From HGM04593 sp964470845 (GTDB taxonomy: Bacteria > Bacteroidota > Bacteroidia > Bacteroidales > Bacteroidaceae): DNA of 7,086 nt. The stretch's first letter is position 1, and every line of letters starts with the position of its first letter. A program made the translations under genes and the position numbers. The DNA lies in assembly GCA_964470845.1 (NCBI GenBank), contig CAYYEL010000097.1, positions 1-7,086 of the forward strand, in the 5' to 3' direction. The notes beneath the pieces were generated by a model that was not told where the DNA came from, did no database searches, and saw only the letters and a program-made list of their open reading frames with translations. This document shows, piece after piece, positions 1 to 6,506 of this stretch.

Positions 1-483
1 TATGTACAAGGCGCTGCTTGCAACATCTACAACCAACCACACACACCACTGCTCTATGTATTTGCGGGCAAGCATATACATACCCACTATACTAAGAGCA
101 GTGGTGAATGCATCGGTAAAGGGTACTGTGCTATTGGTAAAATGTATCAGTATATACGAGATTATACCCCAAGCGGCAAGAAAGAGCAGGGCGAGGCGTG
201 CTATTCTTCTGTGCTCTATGTGGCTTATGGACAGCTCTTTGTCGTTTTTCTTTTTAGCTCGCAGGCTAAAACTGTAGCGCCACGCGAGCCATCCGTAAAG
301 TGCTATTACAAGATAGTAGATGTTTATGCCAAAGTCGGCATAAAGTCCTGCTGTATAATAAATGTATAGGTATATTGCAGGCATTATTATGCTTGTTATC
401 CACAAATAAATGCTCGCATTGTACTCTTGCCACAGATATACGAGCCCTACTACTGTTCCTATAATCTCGATACACAATTCCAT
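1..483 (-). CDS. pnuT: PnuT-type thiamine transporter, PnuC family (3' end beyond window)
   Basis: An inner-membrane carrier of the PnuC family. Members move a vitamin by facilitated diffusion, and kinases inside the cell trap it. I read it as the thiamine-specific PnuT because it lies 10 bp behind a TPP-riboswitch-controlled receptor. From the ATG at 483 the frame stays open for 161 codons to position 1. PnuT proteins are somewhat longer, so I estimate that a few tens of residues are missing. Visible PnuC hallmarks are an N-terminal hydrophobic helix with YLWQEYNAS (16-24), an aromatic stretch ending in YGWLAW (63-68), and a late motif EQWCVWLVVD (144-153) of the W..W...D type. Between them, residues 75-96 form a charged loop. 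No Shine-Dalgarno sequence is visible, as is usual in this phylum. In related genomes a thiamine pyrophosphokinase gene often follows, which would lie outside the window. The family is certain enough; the substrate rests on context. Confidence 0.85.
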   Translation of the reverse strand, partial: MELCIEIIGTVVGLVYLWQEYNASIYLWITSIIMPAIYLYIYYTAGLYADFGINIYYLVIALYGWLAWRYSFSLRAKKKNDKELSISHIEHRRIARLALLFLAAWGIISYILIHFTNSTVPFTDAFTTALSIVGMYMLARKYIEQWCVWLVVDVASSALYI

Positions 484-493
484 ATTGAATCTT

Positions 494-2725
494 TTATAGC
501 TCTATTGTTATGTGTCCCATAAAGTTTGTGCCGGCCTGCGCTGCGTATCCTGCGTAGTTGTAACGGTTTTTTGCACCATTTTCGTCGGTGTAATATCCGC
601 TGCCGGCATATCCGTTGTTCTCGTACTCTTCGTTAAATAGGTTGTATATGTTTACCCCCACTGTTACATTTTTTAGGCTGTTCAGTTTGAAACTGTACGA
701 AGCGTAAAGGTTGCTCACAAAATAGGCGTCGAGCAGATGCTCTTTACGGTGGGCGTTGCTCATATATTGCTTGCTAACATATTGTGTGTGGAGCGACAGC
801 GCGAGACCTTTATAGTGGTAGCCGAGGGTGTTGTTTATAATTACATCGGGCGAGAAGGATATTGGTGTAGAGCCGTGGTTAATTTCCCAACGCTCATAGG
901 TGTTATCGTCGTATAGTACCTCGGTGAAATTCTTTATGCGGTTGCGGCTGAGGGTGGCATTGGCGTTCCACACAAGGCCGAACGGGAAATGTGCACCGGC
1001 AACAAATTCAATACCTGCGCGGTAGCTGTCGGGGACATTGTCGGCAAGAGGCTCGCCAATCTCGTTGAGCTCGCCTGTGAGTACAAGCTGGTCTTTGTAG
1101 TCCATATAATAGAGGTTGAGGCCTGCGTGCAGGCAACCGCTGTTGAATGTGTAGCCAAGCTCGTAGTCGGTGAGGCGTTCGGCTGTGGGGTGCTGTTGCA
1201 ATTTGCCGTCGGTGTAGTTGTTGCGTGTGGGTTCTTTGTGCGCAATGCTCACCGAACCGAATATGCGATTATTGCGGTCAATCTGCCACGATAGTCCGGC
1301 CTTGGGGTTGAAGAAGTCGAAATTCTCATCTACCGCAAGCCTCTGTAATGCGTTTGTGGCATCGTTCCACTTATCGTTGCAGCCGTTAATCTTGTAGCTT
1401 ATGTGGCGATACTGAATGTCGGCATACGCGTTCAGATTGCGCAGCAGGCGATAGTCGGCTTTCAGATATATGTTGCCGTCGTTCTTAGAGCCTTTGTTGC
1501 GATAATATTCGTGGTCGGCATCAAGCGCCCCGATATAATTTTTTATCCAAAGAACATTGCCGAAATGGTCGCCCTCGTAACGGTTGAGCGCTCCACCCAA
1601 CGAGGCTGTGATGCGTTCGTTCTTATAGTTAAGCGCGAAGATTCCGCCACCAAAATGGTTGTCCATTGCCTTGCGGCGCACAAGGTCGCTCTTTTTTATG
1701 TTCTCGCCGTTATACTCAAAAGGCACAAGGGTATATTCGACCAACTTGCGCGAGGTCTTATACTCTTGATAGTAACCGTCGCCCTTGGTGTAGTGCAGGC
1801 CAATGTTAAGGCTGAGGCTGTTTGTAAAATGGTGGTCGAAAAGAAGTTGATAATTCTTCTGCACGTAATTGTCGGTCTGATTGTCGTAATAGTGAGCCTT
1901 GCCTTCGTCGTCGGTGTACATATATCCGCACGAGTTGTAGCGTCGTCCATAGAGGGCAAGCTCCTCGCGCGAGGCGTAATTCCAAGCGTGATAGGTCTCT
2001 TCGTCGCCTGCAAAGGTAATAAATTTCAGTGCGCTGTTGTTATGATAATATGCAGCCTGAAGATAGTAAGATTTCAGCTTGGTCGAGGCGCGGTCGATGT
2101 AACCGTCGCTGCCGATGTTCGATAGTCGTGCGTCGATGCTCCAATGCTCGTTCAACAGTCCCGAGCCCACTTTTACCGTCTGCTTGTGCGTGCCGAACGA
2201 TCCTGCCGAGGCGCTCACTGTTGCGTAAGGCTGCATACTCATGCTGTTTGTCTGAAGATTGACGCTTGCGCCAAAAGAGCCTGCACCGTTGGTGGATGTT
2301 CCCACTCCACGCTGAATCTGCACATCTTTTACCGATGATGCAAGGTCGGGCAGATTCACCCAAAAAACCGTGTGGCTTTCGGCATCGTTTATCGGTATTC
2401 CGTTGGCTGTTACGTTAATGCGTGTGCCATCGGTTCCGCGTATGCGCAGGCTTGTGTAGCCTATTCCTGCCCCTGCGTCGCTGGTTGTAATTGCGCTTGG
2501 GGTCATACTGATAAGATAAGGAAAGTCGAGCCCTACGTTTTGTGCTTTCAGCTCCTCGCTCCTAATGTTTGTGTAGGCAATGGGAGTGGTTTCTGTGGCT
2601 CTGGTTGACATAATTTCCACTTGTTGCAGATTGTGTGTCTGCAAACTGTCCTTTGTGCTTTTCTGTGCACTGATGGCCGTGGTTGCCATTATCAACAGGC
2701 AACCAAGCAATGTCCTTTTTTTCAT
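494..2725 (-). CDS. TonB-dependent outer-membrane receptor, probably for thiamine
   Basis: A 743-residue outer-membrane active transporter energised by TonB-ExbB-ExbD, probably taking up thiamine or its phosphates. I chose the ATG at 2725 because it gives a clean signal peptide: MKKRT, a hydrophobic core, and a likely cleavage after ISA (residue 20). An in-frame ATG at 2773 would add 16 residues lacking signal character. A TonB-box-like segment QQVEIM lies at 34-39. The plug domain (about 45-165) holds SLRIRGTDGTRINVTANG (92-109), IPINDAESHTVFWVNLPD (110-127) and IQRGVGTSTNGAGSFG (137-152). The rest reads as alternating beta strands of a 22-strand barrel, with NIYNLFNEEYENNGYAGSG near the end, a common motif of these receptors. 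The final residue is Leu rather than the usual aromatic. There is no N-terminal carboxypeptidase-like domain and no SusD partner, which argues against glycan uptake. The TPP riboswitch upstream and pnuT downstream give the substrate. Confidence 0.92.
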   Translation of the reverse strand: MKKRTLLGCLLIMATTAISAQKSTKDSLQTHNLQQVEIMSTRATETTPIAYTNIRSEELKAQNVGLDFPYLISMTPSAITTSDAGAGIGYTSLRIRGTDGTRINVTANGIPINDAESHTVFWVNLPDLASSVKDVQIQRGVGTSTNGAGSFGASVNLQTNSMSMQPYATVSASAGSFGTHKQTVKVGSGLLNEHWSIDARLSNIGSDGYIDRASTKLKSYYLQAAYYHNNSALKFITFAGDEETYHAWNYASREELALYGRRYNSCGYMYTDDEGKAHYYDNQTDNYVQKNYQLLFDHHFTNSLSLNIGLHYTKGDGYYQEYKTSRKLVEYTLVPFEYNGENIKKSDLVRRKAMDNHFGGGIFALNYKNERITASLGGALNRYEGDHFGNVLWIKNYIGALDADHEYYRNKGSKNDGNIYLKADYRLLRNLNAYADIQYRHISYKINGCNDKWNDATNALQRLAVDENFDFFNPKAGLSWQIDRNNRIFGSVSIAHKEPTRNNYTDGKLQQHPTAERLTDYELGYTFNSGCLHAGLNLYYMDYKDQLVLTGELNEIGEPLADNVPDSYRAGIEFVAGAHFPFGLVWNANATLSRNRIKNFTEVLYDDNTYERWEINHGSTPISFSPDVIINNTLGYHYKGLALSLHTQYVSKQYMSNAHRKEHLLDAYFVSNLYASYSFKLNSLKNVTVGVNIYNLFNEEYENNGYAGSGYYTDENGAKNRYNYAGYAAQAGTNFMGHITIEL

Positions 2726-2841
2726 TGCAATTTCAAATTTTTGCGGAGCCGGAGAAAAAAAGAAATCCTCCAACTCCCGGTTAAACGGAAAATGGGGATT
2801 TTTCCAGTGTAGCTATATGTGTGGCCACGCCATATAGCCTA
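2726..2841 (-). promoter_or_regulatory. Leader between TPP aptamer and receptor gene, putative attenuator
   Basis: This leader of about 116 nt can fold in competing ways (all read on the minus strand). First, a perfect 8-bp stem (2831-2838 with 2812-2819) begins three bases after the aptamer and would compete with a P1 extension. Second, a 6-bp hairpin pairs 2800-2805 with 2787-2792. Third, 2794-2801 can pair with 2763-2771 (8 bp, one bulged A), followed by one C and seven T residues at 2761-2755, which resembles an intrinsic terminator. The second and third structures share bases and exclude each other. That is what a transcription-attenuation platform would look like, but the assignment is inference; a hairpin near the start codon acting on translation is also possible. 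Confidence 0.45.
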
Positions 2842-3004
2842 TTCCCTACGCCGGCATTATCCGGATCAGGTTATGGGTATGATCTCAGCCTTTTCGATGA
2901 GGTTGGACAGCAAAATATTTAATCCATCGGCTAAAAATGCCCGATTCATCTGCAAAATGTTGAACCGCAGGCAAAATGCTGTGCGCCCCTCTTAGGCACC
3001 CCGT
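2842..3004 (-). promoter_or_regulatory. TPP riboswitch (THI element) with enlarged P3 arm
   Basis: The conserved aptamer parts read in order on the minus strand: ACGGGGTGCC (3004-2995), GGCTGAGATCATACCC (2890-2875) with the pyrimidine-sensing CTGAGA, and the pyrophosphate-sensing half ACCTGATCCGG, ATAATGCCGG, CGTAGGGAA (2871-2842). This matches the TPP class closely. The P3 arm, usually short, is about 104 nt here (2891-2994) and can form a nested stem with two hairpins on top. P1 looks weak, with only about three plausible pairs. By class knowledge, TPP binding lowers expression of the genes behind it, here the receptor and pnuT. Confidence 0.97.
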
Positions 3005-3019
3005 AATTGAAATCTGACG

Positions 3020-3051
3020 CAAAATTACATTACCTTTTTAAACTATGCAAG
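3020..3051 (-). promoter_or_regulatory. Predicted promoter of the thiamine operon
   Basis: On the minus strand TAATTTTG (3027-3020) matches the Bacteroidetes -7 element TAnnTTTG exactly. CTTG (3051-3048) stands 20 bp upstream and matches the -33 element TTTG in three of four bases. Transcription would start near 3010-3015, just ahead of the riboswitch at 3004, which fits well. Confidence 0.6.
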
Positions 3052-3095
3052 AAAAAACAGAAAAAACACTTTATGACAATTTGTAATTATAACTT

Positions 3096-3192
3096 TCGCT
3101 CGTTTGTTACTCTTTGCGGTAAACCGCTAAGATATACTGCACTCGCTTGGATAAATATTCAAGCAAGCTTGGTATTTCTCGCTCGTTTGTTA
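3096..3192 (+). repeat. Direct 14-mer repeat ahead of recX
   Basis: The 14-mer TCGCTCGTTTGTTA occurs at 3096-3109 and again at 3179-3192, 83 bp apart. Each copy is followed within a few bases by CTTTGC, so both look like promoter parts. Between the copies lie a GCGG/CCGC tetraloop hairpin (3116-3127), a GCTTG/CAAGC hairpin (3145-3149 with 3160-3164) and the palindrome CAAGCTTG (3164-3171). The stretch from 3005 to 3224 holds no gene that I can support. Confidence 0.6.
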
Positions 3193-3201
3193 TTATCTTT
3201 G
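3168..3201 (+). promoter_or_regulatory. Predicted promoter of recX-comF
   Basis: TATCTTTG (3194-3201) matches TAnnTTTG exactly. A CTTGG run at 3168-3172 supplies a partial TTTG-like -33 element, though the gap of 21-22 bp is at the long end. The start codon at 3225 would leave a leader of roughly 15-20 nt. Confidence 0.5.
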
Positions 3202-3224
3202 CACTGAGATTGACTGGGAAACAA

Positions 3225-3701
3225 ATGAAAAAACTTTCCGAAAATGAAGCGTTAAATAAAGCTGCGGCCTATTGTACAACCTGTGAGCGTTGTATAAGCG
3301 AGGTAGCAACCAAACTCGTTGCGTGGGGGGTAGATGCCGCTGTGCAACGCACTATTATCGAGCGCCTGCTACACGAGAATTTTATCTGCGAGGAGCGATA
3401 CGCGAGGGCTTTTGTTGCCGATAAACTGCGTTTCAACCGCTGGGGTAAAGTGAAAATCGCAGTAGCCTTACGCGAGAAGGGCGTTTCTCAGTCTCTTGTA
3501 AATGAGGCGCTTGCAGATGTTGATTATGATGAGTACGTAAGAATTCTACATTTGGTTGTTGAAACGAAACTACGCGAGTTACACGGCAAGGACGACTATG
3601 CCTCGAAACAGAAAATTCTGCGCTTTGCCGCCGGACGGGGCTTCGAGCCTCATCTTATTATGCAGGCAATAAAATTCGATTCCAATGAAATGGATTTCTG
3701 A
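3225..3701 (+). CDS. recX: RecX family regulatory protein
   Basis: A 158-residue, mostly helical cytoplasmic protein of the RecX family. Known members bind RecA filaments and damp recombinase activity. The ATG at 3225 starts MKKLSENEA. An in-frame ATG at 3147 would lie upstream of the predicted -7 element and add 26 unrelated residues, so I reject it. Family signature: CERCISEVATKL..WGV (20-36), then ENFICEERYARAFVADKLRF (51-70) followed by NRWGKVKI (71-78) and LREKGVS. These are the three-helix modules typical of RecX. Normal length for Bacteroidetes. recA is not adjacent, unlike in many Proteobacteria, so the RecA role is carried over from the family. It shares a transcript with comF, whose start lies 17 bp inside the recX end. 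Confidence 0.92.
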   Translation: MKKLSENEALNKAAAYCTTCERCISEVATKLVAWGVDAAVQRTIIERLLHENFICEERYARAFVADKLRFNRWGKVKIAVALREKGVSQSLVNEALADVDYDEYVRILHLVVETKLRELHGKDDYASKQKILRFAAGRGFEPHLIMQAIKFDSNEMDF

Positions 3702-4371
3702 CTTTATCGACTTTATACTGCCGCGACGTTGCGTGGTGTGTGGCGAGCCGCTTTCCGGCGGCGAGCAAGAAATATGTCTCAACTGTTTGCTGTCGTTGCC
3801 TGTTATAAGTGAGGCTCACCGTGTCGATATTGAGAAAATTTTCTGGGGTATTGTCCCTGTCGAACGTGCTTCGTCCTATTTTTATTACAGTAAGGGCTCG
3901 CCTTATAATAATCTGTTACACGTTCTAAAGTATAAGAATCGTCCGCAGGTGGGGATTATGCTTGCACGTAATGCAGCTGTCGAACTCTCTAAAAATGGTT
4001 TTTTTGATGGAGTGGAGCTTATTGTTCCCCTGCCTCTTTCGAGAAAGAAAATGCGCCGCCGAGGATATAATCAGTGCGATTATATTGCCGAGGGACTGTC
4101 GCAGATAACAGGTATTCCGGTGTGTAAAGGGTGCGTAAGCCGAATAAAAGCTAATGAGACACAAACGCATAAAAGCCGCGAACAAAGGTGGAAAAATGTC
4201 GAGGGTATCTTTTCGGTTAGTAATTTCGAGGCTCTTTGTGGCAAACACGTGATGCTTGTTGATGATGTGCTCACAACAGGTGCTACAATTGCCGATTGTG
4301 CGCGTGCTCTCTCGTCGGCAGGATGCAAAGTAACAGTGTTTACTCTTGCTTATTCGTTCAACGATGTTTAG
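3685..4371 (+). CDS. comF: ComF family phosphoribosyltransferase-like protein
   Basis: A 228-residue cytoplasmic protein of the ComF/GntX family, linked to DNA uptake (late competence) in some bacteria and of uncertain role in Bacteroidetes. An N-terminal zinc-ribbon-like segment has paired cysteines C16-V-V-C19 and C31-L-N-C34. The C-terminal half is a type I phosphoribosyltransferase fold, with the PRPP-binding loop VMLVDDVLTTGAT at about 189-201. In between lies the family motif VPLPLSRKKMRRRGYNQ. The start overlaps recX by 17 bp, which suggests translational coupling. The last codon and the TAG stop lie inside an inverted repeat (4367-4384), so the present C-terminus may have been set by an insertion, although the ending VFTLAYSFNDV looks acceptable for the family. 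Family assignment is firm; competence in this host is not implied. Confidence 0.93.
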   Translation: MKWISDFIDFILPRRCVVCGEPLSGGEQEICLNCLLSLPVISEAHRVDIEKIFWGIVPVERASSYFYYSKGSPYNNLLHVLKYKNRPQVGIMLARNAAVELSKNGFFDGVELIVPLPLSRKKMRRRGYNQCDYIAEGLSQITGIPVCKGCVSRIKANETQTHKSREQRWKNVEGIFSVSNFEALCGKHVMLVDDVLTTGATIADCARALSSAGCKVTVFTLAYSFNDV

Positions 4372-4472
4372 AGGTTGTTTGAATGTCTAAAATAAAGCCT
4401 TTCTTATATTGGAAACCACTATTTTGTTTTTTTTATTATTAGTGTCCGATATAAATTCAAACAGTTTCTAAA
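4367..4472. repeat. MITE- or REP-like element with 18-bp imperfect inverted ends
   Basis: The left end TTTAGAGGTTGTTTGAAT (4367-4384) and the reverse complement of the right end (4455-4472) agree at 15 of 18 positions. They enclose a 70-bp AT-rich core with the T-run GTTTTTTTT. Total length is 106 bp, and no coding frame is apparent inside. The size and ends resemble a miniature inverted-repeat element, but no flanking target duplication is clear. As RNA it could also form a long-loop hairpin acting at the 3' end of recX-comF. Confidence 0.5.
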
Positions 4473-4579
4473 ATGCTTGTGGGTTGTAAATCGGGCGCTT
4501 GTCCTTGTATATTTATCTTGTTTCTATTGATATGTGGAATGTAAATTTTATAATTTGTACCATTTATTGCAAAATAGGT

Positions 4580-4624
4580 GAATAAAAGACGAGTGTGTCC
4601 AACACTCTTGTTTGAACACACTCG
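4580..4624 (-). terminator. Predicted intrinsic terminator of the RNase G gene
   Basis: A perfect 9-bp stem, CGAGTGTGT (4616-4624 read on the minus strand) with ACACACTCG (4590-4598), encloses a 17-nt loop. On the minus strand it is followed by TCTTTTATTC. It lies about 20 bp behind the rng stop at 4645. On the plus strand no T-run follows, so it looks directed at rng rather than at comF. The stretch 4473-4579 between this hairpin and the repeat element shows nothing I can name. Confidence 0.7.
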
Positions 4625-4644
4625 CTTAAAAGTCAGACTGATTG

Positions 4645-6222
4645 TCATTTTACCTCGGATTCCTCTTTCATATCAATCTCCTTGCCCGAAGCATCGTAGA
4701 AATGATACTCCAAGAAGGCAAGGCTTTGATCGGGGATGACGCGTATTCCCCAACCGTATCTCATTTGCCATTTACGATAAAGGGAGATGAACCCTTTGTT
4801 TATGTATGCGGCAACGTAGGGGTGTATGCGTAGTGTGAATCTACGTACACCTGTACTATTTACTAAGGTATTTATTTTACTCTCTAATGTGTCGGTGAAC
4901 AGTATGGACGACTGAACCTTGCCTTTTCCAAAACAGGTTGGGCATTTTTCCTCGACCGGCATATCTGTTGCGGGACGCACCCTCTGACGTGTAATCTGCA
5001 TAAGACCGAATTTGCTCAATGGCAGAATGTTGTGTTTGGCGCGGTCGTGCTCCATATTCTCGGTCATTCGCTCGTAGAGTTTTTGGCGGTTCTCGGATTT
5101 GTCCATATCGATAAAATCGACAACTATTATTCCGCCCATATCCCTGAGCCTTAGTTGACGGGCAAGCTCGTCGGCAGCAGCCAGATTGACAGCAAGGGCA
5201 TTGTCCTCTTGTGTGGTTGCGTTGTTGCGTGCTCGGTTTCCGCTGTTTACATCAACTACGTGCATTGCCTCGGTGTGCTCGATTACTAAATAGGCTCCTC
5301 CTTTGAACGATACGATTCGTCCGAACGACGATTTTATCTGTTTGGTTATTGCAAAGTGATCGAATATGGGTAATTCGCCTTTGTAGAGTTTTACTATCTC
5401 GGCTCGTTCAGGGGCTATCTGAGATACATATTTTTTTATCTCTTTCCACACATCGACGTTGTTAACGTGGATGCTCTCGTACGAGGGGTTGAAGAGGTCG
5501 CGCAGCAGGGCTACCGTGCGGTCGGATTCTTCGTGTACAAGGGTGGGGGGCTTTATGCACGTGCGTGCCTTTGTTATAAGGTTCTCCCAGCTCTCTATTA
5601 GCTGGCGAAGCTCGGTGTCGAGCTCGGCAACGCGTTTGCCCTCGGCTACAGTGCGCACTATTATTCCAAAATTCTTGGGCTTGATGCTCTGAAGCAGTTG
5701 TTTTAAACGGGTGCGCTCCTCGGGCGATTTTATTTTTGACGATACTGATACTTTGTCCTCAAAGGGTATAAGTATCAAGAAGCGGCCGGCAAAGGATATT
5801 TCGCCTGTCAGACGTGGCCCTTTTGTGCTTATGGGCTCTTTTGTTACCTGAACAAGAATCTCTTGTCCTGTCTGAAGGGCGTCGGAGATGTTTCCCTCTT
5901 TTCCTTTCTCGGGCATTATTGATGCCTTTGACATCGGGAAGTTTTTTTTGCGGTCGCTGATTACCTGTTTAAGGTATTTTTGTAGAGAGTAGAATTGTGG
6001 CCCTAAATCTAAATAGTGTAGGAATGCGTCTTTGTCGGAACCCACGTCCACGAAGCAGGCATTCAGGCCGGGCATAATCTTCTTTACGCGGCCAAGGTAG
6101 ATGTTGCCTACCGAGAATGATGCGGTTTGTTCTTCCTTTTGAAACTCCACAAGCTGCTTATCTTCGGTGATGGCTATGGAGACTTCGCCGGGCTGAACAT
6201 TTATAATGAGTTCGCTTGTCAC
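4645..6222 (-). CDS. rng: Ribonuclease G/E family endoribonuclease
   Basis: A 525-residue single-strand-specific endoribonuclease of the RNase E/G family, acting in rRNA maturation and mRNA decay in the cytoplasm. It has the RNase G-like catalytic half only, without the long RNase E scaffold tail. The S1-type RNA-binding domain (about 36-127) contains NIYLGRVKKIMPGLNACFVD (40-59) and an extra lysine-rich stretch at about 75-115. Catalytic metal ligands are D324 in VVDVNSG and D369 in VVDFIDMD. The zinc-link pair C427-P-T-C430 (CPTCFGKG) supports the dimer or tetramer interface. The start is GTG at 6222: an in-frame TAA lies six codons upstream, the next ATG is not until residue 50, and MTSELIINVQP is the usual beginning. 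A structured 284-bp spacer separates it from the small basic gene upstream. Confidence 0.95.
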   Translation of the reverse strand: MTSELIINVQPGEVSIAITEDKQLVEFQKEEQTASFSVGNIYLGRVKKIMPGLNACFVDVGSDKDAFLHYLDLGPQFYSLQKYLKQVISDRKKNFPMSKASIMPEKGKEGNISDALQTGQEILVQVTKEPISTKGPRLTGEISFAGRFLILIPFEDKVSVSSKIKSPEERTRLKQLLQSIKPKNFGIIVRTVAEGKRVAELDTELRQLIESWENLITKARTCIKPPTLVHEESDRTVALLRDLFNPSYESIHVNNVDVWKEIKKYVSQIAPERAEIVKLYKGELPIFDHFAITKQIKSSFGRIVSFKGGAYLVIEHTEAMHVVDVNSGNRARNNATTQEDNALAVNLAAADELARQLRLRDMGGIIVVDFIDMDKSENRQKLYERMTENMEHDRAKHNILPLSKFGLMQITRQRVRPATDMPVEEKCPTCFGKGKVQSSILFTDTLESKINTLVNSTGVRRFTLRIHPYVAAYINKGFISLYRKWQMRYGWGIRVIPDQSLAFLEYHFYDASGKEIDMKEESEVK

Positions 6223-6369
6223 AATTACTTTTATTTTGATTTAGTTGTAGGTTTCTTGTTATGTGGGGCGAAACCTTTCTCCCCTGAAAAGATGGCCTTT
6301 TGTCGGGCTCTTGAGGGCTGTGTCGCTTGGGTAGCTGTTTTTCTTCTAAAGGCTACTTGTGCAATCTGC

Positions 6370-6433
6370 TTAAGAAGCTGCTTTTGTTTGTATCGCTTGG
6401 TTTATTGTTGTGGAAAATTAAGCAGTTTCTTAA
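6370..6433 (-). repeat. 14-bp inverted repeat (hairpin) in the rng leader
   Basis: TTAAGAAGCTGCTT (6370-6383) pairs with AAGCAGTTTCTTAA (6420-6433) over 14 positions with one G-U pair or mismatch, around a 36-nt loop. Its right arm shares two bases with the following larger hairpin, so the two stems would stack or compete. Confidence 0.6.
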
Positions 6434-6491
6434 TACAAAGAACAAACTTGCTACATCTTTTTTTGTGTTCGGCAAGTTTGTTCTTTGTATT
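6432..6491 (-). repeat. Perfect 20-bp inverted repeat behind the small basic gene
   Basis: AATACAAAGAACAAACTTGC (6432-6451) and its exact reverse complement (6472-6491) flank a 20-nt loop. On the minus strand the stem begins 15 nt after the stop of the 30-residue gene, where a terminator or 3'-protecting stem-loop would stand. No T-run follows directly (TTAAGAAACTGC), so it is not a standard intrinsic terminator. Processing by a double-strand RNase, partial termination or mRNA stabilisation are all possible. Confidence 0.75.
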
Positions 6492-6506
6492 CATTCAGAC
6501 ATTTAA

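Larger units (their letters stand above)
6223..6506 (-). other. Structured, apparently noncoding spacer upstream of rng
   Basis: I find no convincing gene on either strand here. It holds a run of potential hairpins: 6249-6255 with 6270-6276 (7 bp, close to the rng start), 6331-6335 with 6352-6356, 6370-6383 with 6420-6433, and 6432-6451 with 6472-6491. The first competes with a GGGG/CCCC pairing of the same bases. No strong TAnnTTTG element is visible on the minus strand; TAATTTTC at 6420-6413 is the nearest match. The rng gene may therefore be read from the hup promoter through this spacer, or from a promoter I cannot recognise. Confidence 0.5.

Noticed and set aside
1403..2125. A 240-codon open frame on the plus strand inside the receptor gene
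   Set aside because: It lies wholly antisense to a TonB-dependent receptor with clear motifs, and its Val/Ile-rich sequence resembles no family. It is a shadow frame.
2699..2725. Lipobox-like LLGC at residues 6-9 of the receptor
   Set aside because: The cysteine is too near the N-terminus for a lipoprotein signal, and a standard cleavage site follows at residue 20.
2726..2773. Upstream ATG adding 16 residues to the receptor
   Set aside because: The added residues (MEDFFFSPAP...) would precede and spoil a normal signal peptide, and they overlap the T-run of the leader.
3147..3224. Upstream in-frame ATG for recX
   Set aside because: It lies before the predicted -7 element at 3194-3201, and the extra 26 residues do not belong to the RecX family.
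4457..4648. A 63-codon minus-strand frame behind rng
   Set aside because: It starts within the rng end, runs through the terminator hairpin and into the inverted-repeat element, and resembles no known family.
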